From contig CAYGMG010000006.1 of NCBI GenBank assembly GCA_964350895.1, positions 1 through 58,524 on the forward strand: a DNA stretch of 58,524 nucleotides, given 5' to 3'. Within the stretch, counting starts at the first letter, position 1. Every line of letters starts with the position of its first letter. This document shows positions 52,134-58,524 of the stretch, in pieces. Origin of the DNA: Pseudomarimonas sp964350895. GTDB taxonomy: Bacteria > Pseudomonadota > Gammaproteobacteria > Xanthomonadales > Xanthomonadaceae. The notes below the pieces were generated by a model that searched no databases, was not told the DNA's origin, and was given only the letters and a program-made list of their open reading frames with translations. The translations under genes and the position numbers were made by a program.

Positions 52134-52808
52134 TTACTCGACTACCGAGTGTTCCTGCATCCGTGCCAGGGTGAAGTTCTGCAGCAGGGCCTTCTCGGTG
52201 CGCGACAGGCCTTCGAAGGCGATGCCGACGCGGGTGCCGGCGCCGCCAGCGCCTTCGCCGCTGTGGCAGATCGCCCCGGACAGCTCCAGCGCGTGCGCGG
52301 CGCCGTCGATCGGCAGCTCAAGGGCGATGCTGATCCGGTTGCCGTTGCCACCCAGCACGCCGCCAAGGTCGAGCATTGCGCCGGCATGACTGAGGTCGAG
52401 CACGCGGGCGGCGACCGTCGATGCCGGATCGCGCCCCCAGGCCATGGCGTTCAAAGAGGTGGCGATGCGCAAGGCGCTGCGCACGCGACGGGCCTGCACG
52501 GCCGGCGGCCAGGCCAGCAGAACGTAGGCGAAGGGCACGCTGAAGCTGCCCAGCACGCGGGTCGGGAACTCGAAGTCGTACTGACCGGTGAAACCCCGCA
52601 CCACCAGCTCGCCCAGATCCTGCCACTCGGCGCCGGCCTGGCCTTCGTGCAGCGGCACCACCATGACGCCGCGGCCATCGATGGCGGCGCAGAACTTGGC
52701 CTCGGTGCGGCGCTTGGGCTCACGCGGCGAGTGCGCCTGCAGGAACATGCCCGGTCGCAAACGCAGGGCACGCAGGCCAAGGGGCTGGGCAGCCGCCGGA
52801 TCGGTCAT
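52134..52808 (-). CDS. YcgR-like PilZ domain protein (c-di-GMP effector)
   Basis: A 224-residue cytoplasmic protein. The N-terminal ~110 residues match the flagellar-brake YcgR domain (LRPGMFLQAHS, GQYDFEFPTRVLGSFSVPFAYVLLAWP). The PilZ domain follows with QARRVRSALRI (the RxxxR region) and VLDLSHAGAML (the D/NxSxxG motif), both of which contact c-di-GMP. It probably slows flagellar rotation or adjusts surface behaviour when c-di-GMP rises. The ATG at 52808 has GGAG 9 nt upstream and is preferred to the GTG at 52823. No flagellar gene is nearby. Confidence 0.88.
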   Translation of the reverse strand: MTDPAAAQPLGLRALRLRPGMFLQAHSPREPKRRTEAKFCAAIDGRGVMVVPLHEGQAGAEWQDLGELVVRGFTGQYDFEFPTRVLGSFSVPFAYVLLAWPPAVQARRVRSALRIATSLNAMAWGRDPASTVAARVLDLSHAGAMLDLGGVLGGNGNRISIALELPIDGAAHALELSGAICHSGEGAGGAGTRVGIAFEGLSRTEKALLQNFTLARMQEHSVVE

Positions 52809-52917
52809 CGCAAAGGTCTCCACGCCAGCGCGGATCGAGGCTGGCCATGGCAGAACGATAACGTCACCGAACTTTCACGCAACCGGGAAATCCCCGAGCG
52901 AACCACAACATGCCGTT

Positions 52918-52959
52918 CAGTCGTCAGTCGTCGCTCGTCAGTCGTCAGTCGTCAGTCGT
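52918..52959. repeat. 7-bp tandem repeat, six units of CAGTCGT
   Basis: Five exact CAGTCGT units and one variant (CGCTCGT at 52932-52938) run without interruption. The inner end reaches 8 bp into the 3' end of the zinc-ribbon gene and supplies its stop codon. Such arrays change length by slippage, but since the stop lies in the unit nearest the gene, changes further out would not alter the protein. Confidence 0.9.
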
Positions 52960-53275
52960 GATCCGCGGGCAGCAGGAGGACTGCGTGACGGAACAGCAAG
53001 GCCGCGCTGAGCAGGCCACCCATACCGAGAATCGGCCAGGGCAGCTGACGCCAGACCCCGATCGCGAGCAGGGCCGCCAAGGCAAGATAGAGCGCTGCGC
53101 CGGCCCCGCTCAGGCGCAGTCGGTTGAACCCGCCGCAGCGCCGGCATCGGTACTCGGAGCGCTGTTCCTTGAGCTGCCACCAGTGCCGGCGCCGATACGG
53201 CACCTCAAGATGCGAGGTAGACAGGTCGAGCGGGCGCCCGCAGTGGGCGCAGGGACACAGGGTGGCCGGGATCAT
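52952..53275 (-). CDS. Small membrane protein with N-terminal zinc ribbon
   Basis: A 107-residue protein. C9-x2-C12 (CPCAHCGRPL) and C44-x2-C47 (YRCRRCGGF) form a zinc ribbon, then two hydrophobic segments (GAALYLALAALLAIGVW and LGMGGLLSAALLFRHAVLLL) anchor it. The function is unknown. The reading frame ends at a stop made by the 7-bp tandem repeat. The ATG at 53275 is the only sensible start. Confidence 0.68.
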   Translation of the reverse strand: MIPATLCPCAHCGRPLDLSTSHLEVPYRRRHWWQLKEQRSEYRCRRCGGFNRLRLSGAGAALYLALAALLAIGVWRQLPWPILGMGGLLSAALLFRHAVLLLPADHD

Positions 53276-53375
53276 CGCAGCGGATCAGGCGAGGGCCGGC
53301 CAAGGCTGCCGTGCCTTCGACGTTGCCGCAAGCGCTGCAGCCGGGATCCGTGCTGGCGCGCTGCCCAGAGCTGGC

Positions 53376-54230
53376 TCAGCGACGAACCGGCTCGGCAACC
53401 GGCGGGCGATTGATGCGCTGCAGGACCAGCTCGCCGTCGGCCGGGAATGCACTGAATCCATGCAGGGAGTAGCGCAGCGTCGCGCGGCCATTGCCGATGA
53501 AGCGCATCCATACCCGTCCAACCTCGGGCAGGGTGCCGGAGTCCGGATCGTAGTCGGCAGCGAAGCCCTCGCCGCGTGGCTGCAGCAGCTGCTCGACTTC
53601 CAGCAGATTGCCGTCGAAGCGACCGACTCCGAAAAGCCAGCGCTGGCCGGGTGCCGCCTGCTCTCCCGGTGCTGGCTCGTGACCGTACCAGTACAGGGCC
53701 GCGCGTTCGCCATCGATCAGCTCGATCAGCACACCCTCGCCGGGCGCCTCGGGGCGGTGCCAGGCGCCGGCCACCACGGCGTGCCGGGCGAGGGTCGCGC
53801 GATCGGCCTGTTCAGGCGCTACCCCCGCTCCGAGCGCGGCCAGGTCTGCCTGGGCCGAAGCCGAGGGTTTGGTCCTGCTGCAAAGGGTGACCCAGCCGGA
53901 CTCATCGGTATAGACCAGGTACTCGATGCCGACCTGCAGGCTGCGCCCGCAGGCAGCGGAATTGCTGGGCGTATGCACCCGCAGCAGAGGCAGCGGTTCG
54001 CCCTTCCACACCTCGCTCACCTGGAAGTCGATGCCCAATACGCGGAATGCGGACGGGTCGGGCGGCTCCGCCGCCAGCACGGTGCCGCGGAACACTTCGC
54101 TTGCTTCTGCCAGCGCCTGCTGCGGCGGCGGCGCAGGAGCGCAGGAACAGGCCAGCGCCTGAAGCGGAAGCAGGGCGACCAGCAGGGCGAGCAGCGAGGT
54201 GTTCGGCGAGGTGATCGGCGAGGTGTGCAT
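53376..54230 (-). CDS. Secreted protein with TIMP/netrin-like N-terminus and beta-rich C-terminal domain
   Basis: A 284-residue exported protein with a signal peptide ending LQALA and mature start CSCAPAPPPQQALAEASEVF. Residues ~20-110 resemble the netrin/TIMP-like fold (FRGTVLA, FQVSEVWKG, SAACGRSLQVGIEYLVYTDE), including the leading CxC and later cysteines. Residues ~135-270 are a copy of the beta domain also found in the hydrolase and the large protease (VVAGAWHRPEAPGEGVLIEL, ALYWYGHEP). The function is unknown. The ATG at 54230 is preferred; a start at 54278 would take its first 16 residues from the neighbouring MITE. Confidence 0.72.
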   Translation of the reverse strand: MHTSPITSPNTSLLALLVALLPLQALACSCAPAPPPQQALAEASEVFRGTVLAAEPPDPSAFRVLGIDFQVSEVWKGEPLPLLRVHTPSNSAACGRSLQVGIEYLVYTDESGWVTLCSRTKPSASAQADLAALGAGVAPEQADRATLARHAVVAGAWHRPEAPGEGVLIELIDGERAALYWYGHEPAPGEQAAPGQRWLFGVGRFDGNLLEVEQLLQPRGEGFAADYDPDSGTLPEVGRVWMRFIGNGRATLRYSLHGFSAFPADGELVLQRINRPPVAEPVRR

Positions 54231-54253
54231 AGGAAAGCTCAGAAGCCGCGGAC

Positions 54254-54419
54254 CTAGTGTCCTGTCCCGGAAGTACATCGCAGAATTCGCTCGGTCTGCG
54301 CCGCCGATGCTGCGTTGCTCGTCGTCGCCATAGCGCTGCTATGCCTCCTTCTCGCGCCTTGCCTCGACGACGCATCCGCTTCGCGACTTCAACAACATAC
54401 TTCCGGGACAGGACACTAG
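54254..54419. mobile_element. MITE-like element, 166 bp, with CTAG ends
   Basis: Terminal inverted repeats of 22 bp begin CTAGTGTCCTGTCCCGGAAG on each side (54254-54275 and 54398-54419). CTAG stands at both extremes, as a target-site duplication or an element end. The interior has no reading frame and no transposase, so the element would need a transposase supplied from elsewhere. The flanking gene boundaries are intact. Confidence 0.85.
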
Positions 54420-54480
54420 CGCGAGCCTAGCGCTTCACCGAATAAAACGAAAGCGTTCGTATATCGGAGCCAGCAGCGCC

Positions 54481-55137
54481 TCAGCCGCCGCAATGGGCCT
54501 CAAGGATGCGCTGGCTGCGCTGCGCGATCGCGGCGTGCTCGGCGCGCTCGGCCTCGCTGCGGCTCTGGAACTCGCTGCGGCGGGCGTCGTTGCGCTGCTC
54601 ACGATAGGCCTCGCAGGCAGCGCCGGGCGGCAGCTGTCGGCAGCGGTCCTCGACCAGGACCATCGGCGGCAGCTGGCCGGCAAGGGCGCTCTGCGGCGCG
54701 CCCGGGCCGGCGCCGCCGGCGCGCGGCGGCGGCGAGCCGGCGCGCCCGGCAAGGCCCCGCGGACCAGCCTGGTTGCCGGCAACGACCCAGTAGGGAACGT
54801 AGCGCGGATTGGGATCGTCACGCGGCGACAGCCTCGACTTGCCCTCGAAGTCGACGCAAAGCCAGAGCGGCGGTGGCGGGTCACGAGAAGGCGGCGCTGG
54901 CTGCGTGTCGGCACTTGCTGTCGGCGACGGGGCCGCGGGAGCCCCGGCTTCGGGCGTCGCCGCCGCGGTCGGCTCGATGCGCAGATCACGCCGACTGTCC
55001 AGCTGGCCCGGCGGGCAGGGCTGATCCTGCAGCGCAACGCGCCCAGTGGCATCGACGCAGCGGTAGACCGAAACCTCCCGCGCCTGGCCGCCGCCGGTCG
55101 CGGCGAGCAGAAACGCTAAGCTTGCGACCTTCGTCAT
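54481..55137 (-). CDS. DUF4124 domain-containing secreted protein
   Basis: A 218-residue exported protein. The signal peptide runs to QAREVS, then VYRCVDATGRVALQDQPCPPGQ is the DUF4124 signature (an often periplasmic, two-cysteine beta unit). A Pro/Ala linker (~55-95) follows, then a Cys-containing region (PPLWLCVDFEGKSRLSPRDDP) and a charged C-terminal helix rich in Glu and Arg (EFQSRSEAERAEHAAIAQRS). Function unknown. The ATG at 55137 overlaps the possible upstream ATG of the divergent amidohydrolase gene, and longer frames into that gene are shadows. Confidence 0.75.
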   Translation of the reverse strand: MTKVASLAFLLAATGGGQAREVSVYRCVDATGRVALQDQPCPPGQLDSRRDLRIEPTAAATPEAGAPAAPSPTASADTQPAPPSRDPPPPLWLCVDFEGKSRLSPRDDPNPRYVPYWVVAGNQAGPRGLAGRAGSPPPRAGGAGPGAPQSALAGQLPPMVLVEDRCRQLPPGAACEAYREQRNDARRSEFQSRSEAERAEHAAIAQRSQRILEAHCGG

Positions 55138-55162
55138 GCTCCAAGAAAAAGGAATGCGCGCC

Positions 55163-56737
55163 ATGCCCAGTCTTCCGATCAACGCCAGCCGATTGTGCGC
55201 CATCCTCCTGCTGCTTGCCGTGAGCGCAGGACATGCGGCAATCCCTGCGGCGCCGGATCGCGATGAGGGCGAAGGGCCGTTCGAGCAGCTGATCCTGCGC
55301 GACGTGAGCGTGGTCAACGGCACCGGAGCGCCGGCCTTCGGCCCGGTCGACATCCTGATCGAGGGCAACACGATCCGCCGCATCCAGCCGGTCGGCGACG
55401 GCAGCGAGCGTCCGCAGCTGCAACCCGGCGGCCGCGAGATGCAGCTCGGCGGATTCACCGTCATGCCTGGCATCGTCGACCTGCATGGGCACATCGGCGG
55501 CGATGAACAGGGCGTTCCCGCGGAATACGTGTACAAGCTCTGGCTGGGGCATGGCATTACCAGCGTGCGTGATCCGGGCTGCGGCAACGGACTCGACTGG
55601 TGCGTCTCCGAGATGCGCCGCAGCGAGCGCAATGCGATCACCGCGCCGCGGATTTTTCCCTATGTCTTTTTTGGCGCCGGGCGCAAGACGCCGATGACCA
55701 CGGCCGAGGAGGCCCGCGAGTGGGTTGCCGAGGTCGCCAAGCAAGGCGCATTGGGAGTGAAGTGCTTTGGCTACCGCCCCGACGTGCTTCAGGCGGCTTT
55801 CGAAGAGCTCGCCAAGCGCGGCCTGGGCGCTGCTTGTCACCACGCCCAGATCGATGTCGCGCGGGTCAATGTGCTGACCACCGCGCGCTGGGGCCTGACC
55901 ACCATGGAGCACTGGTACGGCCTGCCCGAGGCGCTGTTCGAGGGGCGCACCGTGCAGGACTATCCGGCCGACTACAACTACTTCGACGAACAGCATCGCT
56001 TTACCGAGGCCGGCAAGCTCTGGGCGCAGGCTGCGCAGAAGGGCAGCGAGCGCTACGAGGCGGTGATCGGCGAGCTGCTGGAACGTGGTGTGGTGATCGA
56101 TCCGACCTTCAACATCTACGCCGCCTCGCGCGACGTGATGCGCGAGCGTCAGGCTGAGTGGCACGAGCGCTATACCTGGCCCAGCTTGTGGACCTTCTTC
56201 ACCCCGAGCCGCAGCAGCCATGGCAGCTACTTCTTCGACTGGGGCACCGAGCAGGAGCTGCTCTGGAAGGACAACTACCGGCGCTGGATGGCCTTCGTCA
56301 ACGACTACAAGAATCGCGGCGGGCGGGTCACCGTGGGCTCGGACTCCGGCTACATCTACAAGGTCTACGGCTTCGGCACCATCCACGAGCTGGAGCTGCT
56401 GCGCGAGGCCGGTTTCCACCCGCTGGAGGTGATCCGCGCTGCCACCCTGCATGGCGCACAGACGCTGGGCGCAGGTGACCGCATCGGCAGCATCGAGGTC
56501 GGCAAGCGGGCTGACCTGCTGCTGATCAATGGCAATCCGCTGGCCAACCTCAAGCTGCTCTACGGCACCGGCCATCCGCGGCTGGGCGAGGACGGCACGG
56601 TGCAGCGGGTCGGCGGGGTCGACTACACGATCAAGGACGGCATCGTGTTCGACGCCAAGGCCCTGCTCCGCGAGGTCGCCGAGATGGTCGCCGCGGAAAA
56701 GCGCGAGCGCGGCTGGGAGCGGCTGCCGCCCCACTGA
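55163..56737 (+). CDS. Secreted amidohydrolase family protein (imidazolonepropionase-like)
   Basis: A 524-residue metal-dependent hydrolase with a signal peptide ending AGHAAIP. The metal motif HxH is H108-G-H110 in MPGIVDLHGHIGG. Further family marks are ITSVRDPGCGNG, LGVKCFGY (the position of a carboxylated Lys in relatives), ACHHAQIDVARV, GSDSGYIYKVYGFGTIHELE and IEVGKRADLLLINGNPLANL. Related enzymes cleave cyclic amides, prolidase-type dipeptides or similar; the substrate is open. The ATG at 55163 is favoured by AAGGA 9 nt upstream; 55136 and 55154 are alternatives. Confidence 0.9.
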   Translation: MPSLPINASRLCAILLLLAVSAGHAAIPAAPDRDEGEGPFEQLILRDVSVVNGTGAPAFGPVDILIEGNTIRRIQPVGDGSERPQLQPGGREMQLGGFTVMPGIVDLHGHIGGDEQGVPAEYVYKLWLGHGITSVRDPGCGNGLDWCVSEMRRSERNAITAPRIFPYVFFGAGRKTPMTTAEEAREWVAEVAKQGALGVKCFGYRPDVLQAAFEELAKRGLGAACHHAQIDVARVNVLTTARWGLTTMEHWYGLPEALFEGRTVQDYPADYNYFDEQHRFTEAGKLWAQAAQKGSERYEAVIGELLERGVVIDPTFNIYAASRDVMRERQAEWHERYTWPSLWTFFTPSRSSHGSYFFDWGTEQELLWKDNYRRWMAFVNDYKNRGGRVTVGSDSGYIYKVYGFGTIHELELLREAGFHPLEVIRAATLHGAQTLGAGDRIGSIEVGKRADLLLINGNPLANLKLLYGTGHPRLGEDGTVQRVGGVDYTIKDGIVFDAKALLREVAEMVAAEKRERGWERLPPH

Positions 56738-56784
56738 ACCATGCAGTCAGGCGCGCGCGGCGACTGCGCACAAGCCCGGTCCAG

Positions 56785-56815
56785 TACGCCCGGTGCGCCC
56801 AAGGCGCACCCTATG
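56785..56815 (-). repeat. 31-bp hairpin repeat, copy 2 (inverted)
   Basis: Exact reverse complement of 6434-6464, continuing to about 56825 with one mismatch. It lies 59 bp before copy E of the long palindrome. The 518-bp gap between the amidohydrolase and the small gene at 57256 holds these two repeats; no gene is seen. Confidence 0.8.
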
Positions 56816-56873
56816 GATGTCCGGATTGCGCAATCTTGTCGTTCGTCGAGGCTCATCAATTGCGCCGGCTTTC

Positions 56874-56955
56874 TGTGGGAGCGGATCGTATCCGCGACCG
56901 CGGAGCCTCGGTCTCGCCTGTTGCGCTGCGGTCGCGGATACGATCCGCTCCCACA
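56874..56955. repeat. Long intergenic palindrome, copy E
   Basis: Perfect 28-bp arms (56874-56901 and 56928-56955) around a shortened 26-nt loop. The left flank matches copy D; the right flank (CTCGCCGGATTGCCCTGCGAA, first 20 shared in part) matches copy A and, inverted, copy B. Confidence 0.92.
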
Positions 56956-57255
56956 ACAGCTCGCCGGATTGCCCTGCGAACGTCCGGTTTGCGCCCGACA
57001 CAGACCTTGGCAAACCGCAGCCAACCGTAACCGCGGGCTTGCCTGCGACCGGGGCGCCGCGGATTCATCACAGCCTGTGGCCAGAGCGGATCTTCGCGGT
57101 CGCGCCCAAGGGCGTTCCTGCGAAGAGCGCGCCATTTGGGGGCTGCCGCCGACGACCACGTTGCGCGCACTGCGACCCTAATCTCTGCGAGGATGCCAGC
57201 GCGGCCGGCGAGGCCAAACGGCGGATGATCGGTTGCTCAGCCGATGAGGGAGACC

Positions 57256-57483
57256 ATGAACACTGAAACCTCGACCGCGCCGCGGTCGCCGGACGACGAG
57301 ATCGCCGCTTTGCGTGCGGCGCTGTGGGAGTGCTACGTGCTTGCCGGTGGCGAGGCGTCAACCCATCCCCAGGCGTCGCTGCACAGCGCCGAGCTGGCCG
57401 CGCTGGCGGTGGATTGCGTGCGCGACCTGCGCGGATTCTTCGACGCCATGCGCCGCGACGGCAAGGAGCGCCTGCTGCGCTGA
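57256..57483 (+). CDS. Small hypothetical protein
   Basis: A 75-residue acidic, helix-rich protein (PDDEIAALRAALWECYVLAG, SAELAALAVDCVRDLRGFFD) with no signal peptide or membrane segment. GAGGGAG just before the ATG at 57256 supports translation; a start at 57244 would miss it. I do not recognise a family. It converges with the DUF4156 gene, 58 bp apart. Confidence 0.62.
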   Translation: MNTETSTAPRSPDDEIAALRAALWECYVLAGGEASTHPQASLHSAELAALAVDCVRDLRGFFDAMRRDGKERLLR

Positions 57484-57541
57484 GCACGGCGCCCGATCGA
57501 ATTCGCCGTTCGCCAGCGCCTCTGGCGCCTGGCGCCGGGGC

Positions 57542-57949
57542 TCAGTCTCCGCGGACCGGGAAGGTCTCGGCTTCGCCTGCCGGCGTGGTGGATGGCGCGC
57601 TACGCGGCGCCCCGCTGGTGCTGGCCGCGCTGCCGCAGCGGAAGGCCTGCCAGCGCTGCTCGCCATTGGTCGGCTCGTCGAGCGCCTGCAGGGTATCGGC
57701 ATTCATCCGCGGCGCCTCGTTGCGGGCCATGACTTCCAGCTCGTCGCGGACCTTGATCGGATCGCGGCGGTAGAGCCCGACCTGGTCCTTGACGCTGACC
57801 GTGATCTCGCCAAGACGCTGGCAGTTGCCAAGGCTCTCGCCGGCGCGGGCGACGCGTACGGCATGCCCTGCAGGATCCATCTTGACCCAGGTGCAGGCGC
57901 CGAGCAGGGCGGTGGCGGCAAGGGTGAGCAGCAGTCGCGCAGCGTTCAT
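57542..57949 (-). CDS. DUF4156 family lipoprotein
   Basis: A 135-residue lipoprotein (lipobox ALLGAC, C19) with the DUF4156 pattern WVKMDPAGHAVRVA, NCQRLGEITVSVKD and a second cysteine in QAFRCGS. The mature domain is about 85 residues with a disordered, Ser/Thr/Pro-rich tail. The family is uncharacterised and sits in the outer membrane of proteobacteria. Confidence 0.85.
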   Translation of the reverse strand: MNAARLLLTLAATALLGACTWVKMDPAGHAVRVARAGESLGNCQRLGEITVSVKDQVGLYRRDPIKVRDELEVMARNEAPRMNADTLQALDEPTNGEQRWQAFRCGSAASTSGAPRSAPSTTPAGEAETFPVRGD

Positions 57950-58025
57950 CGGGTTCTCCAGTGGGCAGACGCCTGTTTGCCCGGCGCCGGCTTAGCGCAT
58001 CGTGAACCGGTGCGCCAGGGCAAAC

Positions 58026-58524
58026 TCATTTCAGCGCCGGATTGAGCGTGTAGACGCCGAACAGGCAGGCCTCGGCGAGCACATGGCCGTGCATGGCGCG
58101 GTGCAGGTCGGCAGCGGCAAAGCCCGCGGGCAGGTCGAGGGAATCGACATCCAGGGCGAACAGGCGGAAGAAGTAGCGGTGCGGAATGCTGTCGTTGAAC
58201 GGCGGGCAAGGCCCGTCATAGCCAAGGTAATCGCCGGCCATCTCGGGATCGCCGCTGAACCAGCCGGTGTAGTCGTTGCGCCCCTGCACGCTGCCTTCCG
58301 GGCCGTTGGGCTGGCGCTTGCCCTTGGCGGTGACGCCGTCGCTGCAGGCGCCGGCCGCAATCACGCTGAGGCTGGCCGGGATATCGGCGATCAACCAGTG
58401 GCTGAAATCGACCCGCGGCAGGCTGGCCGGCACGCTGCGTCCGGCCTGGTTGACGTCTTCGCCGCGCGAGGGTACGTCAGGATCGACACAGCACAGGGCG
58501 AAGCTGCGGGTGCCGGCCGGCACC
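58026..58524 (-). CDS. YbhB/YbcL (PEBP / Raf kinase inhibitor-like) family protein, 5' end missing
   Basis: The frame is open from its stop at 58026 to the right window edge, so the N-terminus lies outside. Visible family motifs are PAGTRSFALCCVDPDVPSRG (the DPD-P motif), DFSHWLIADIP (the HWL ligand-site stretch), GPCPPFNDSIPHRYFFRLFALD (the P-x-H-RY motif) and a final LFGVYTLNP. PEBP-family proteins bind phosphate-bearing ligands. A GTG at the edge is an internal valine, not the start. Confidence 0.9.
   Translation of the reverse strand, partial: VPAGTRSFALCCVDPDVPSRGEDVNQAGRSVPASLPRVDFSHWLIADIPASLSVIAAGACSDGVTAKGKRQPNGPEGSVQGRNDYTGWFSGDPEMAGDYLGYDGPCPPFNDSIPHRYFFRLFALDVDSLDLPAGFAAADLHRAMHGHVLAEACLFGVYTLNPALK

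Overview
The window is a GC-rich chromosomal segment (about two-thirds G+C by eye, not counted) that reads as a free-living gammaproteobacterium of the Xanthomonadales/Lysobacterales. The pointers are an OleA close to the Xanthomonas enzyme, an ELM1-family protein, a DUF3034 porin-like protein, a large TonB-dependent receptor, many secreted or lipid-anchored proteins, and a putative modified-peptide locus of a type I know mainly from this order. I see no tRNA, rRNA, CRISPR array, transposase or prophage gene.

Layout. 1-6.1 kb: envelope and lipid functions (BtaA-like DUF3419 protein cut by the window edge, ELM1-like protein, nitroreductase, YceI, then a zinc-finger / glycosyltransferase / O-antigen-ligase operon). 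6.1-7.6 kb: mostly intergenic repeats around one small membrane protein. 7.6-11.4 kb: soxR divergent from an MFS efflux gene and a serine hydrolase, with a clear SoxR box. 11.6-17.6 kb: a secreted HzsA-related di-heme protein and a TonB-dependent receptor. 17.8-28.9 kb: a CadC-like regulator, an AraC regulator, then the most interesting block: a membrane-bound class III cyclase/TPR protein convergent with a SagB-like dehydrogenase, whose start overlaps an 81-residue nitrile-hydratase-leader-like precursor peptide. An S9 peptidase and oleA lie just upstream on the same strand. 29-33 kb: a secreted alpha/beta hydrolase whose 3' end has been tandemly copied together with an intergenic palindrome, and an MFS transporter. 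33.3-40.8 kb: M16 peptidase, an AraC-HDOD fusion, a double cyclic-nucleotide-binding/rhodanese protein, and an AAA ATPase. 41-47.6 kb: a four-gene operon (trypsin-like protease, sixA, yceI, phospholipase D-like lipoprotein). 47.6-52 kb: a tight minus-strand operon of cupredoxin lipoprotein, membrane Ser/Thr kinase, DUF3034 protein and truncated-globin lipoprotein. 52-58.5 kb: a PilZ protein, small membrane and secreted proteins, a MITE-like element, an amidohydrolase, and a PEBP-family protein cut by the right edge.

Repeats shape the gaps. At least five copies of a long palindrome occupy nearly every gene-free stretch over 300 bp; two carry an additional 31-bp repeat in opposite orientation, and two sit inside a 334-bp-period tandem duplication.

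The candidate undescribed system is the peptide locus at 21.2-25.2 kb. Its components match, from memory, protein families named 'putative modified peptide', 'putative peptide maturation dehydrogenase' and 'putative peptide modification system cyclase', whose product and chemistry I do not know to have been described. Here the precursor has no cysteine and ends in a hydrophobic tail, the cyclase lacks the usual transition-state Asn, and no YcaO or other recognisable cyclising enzyme is nearby.
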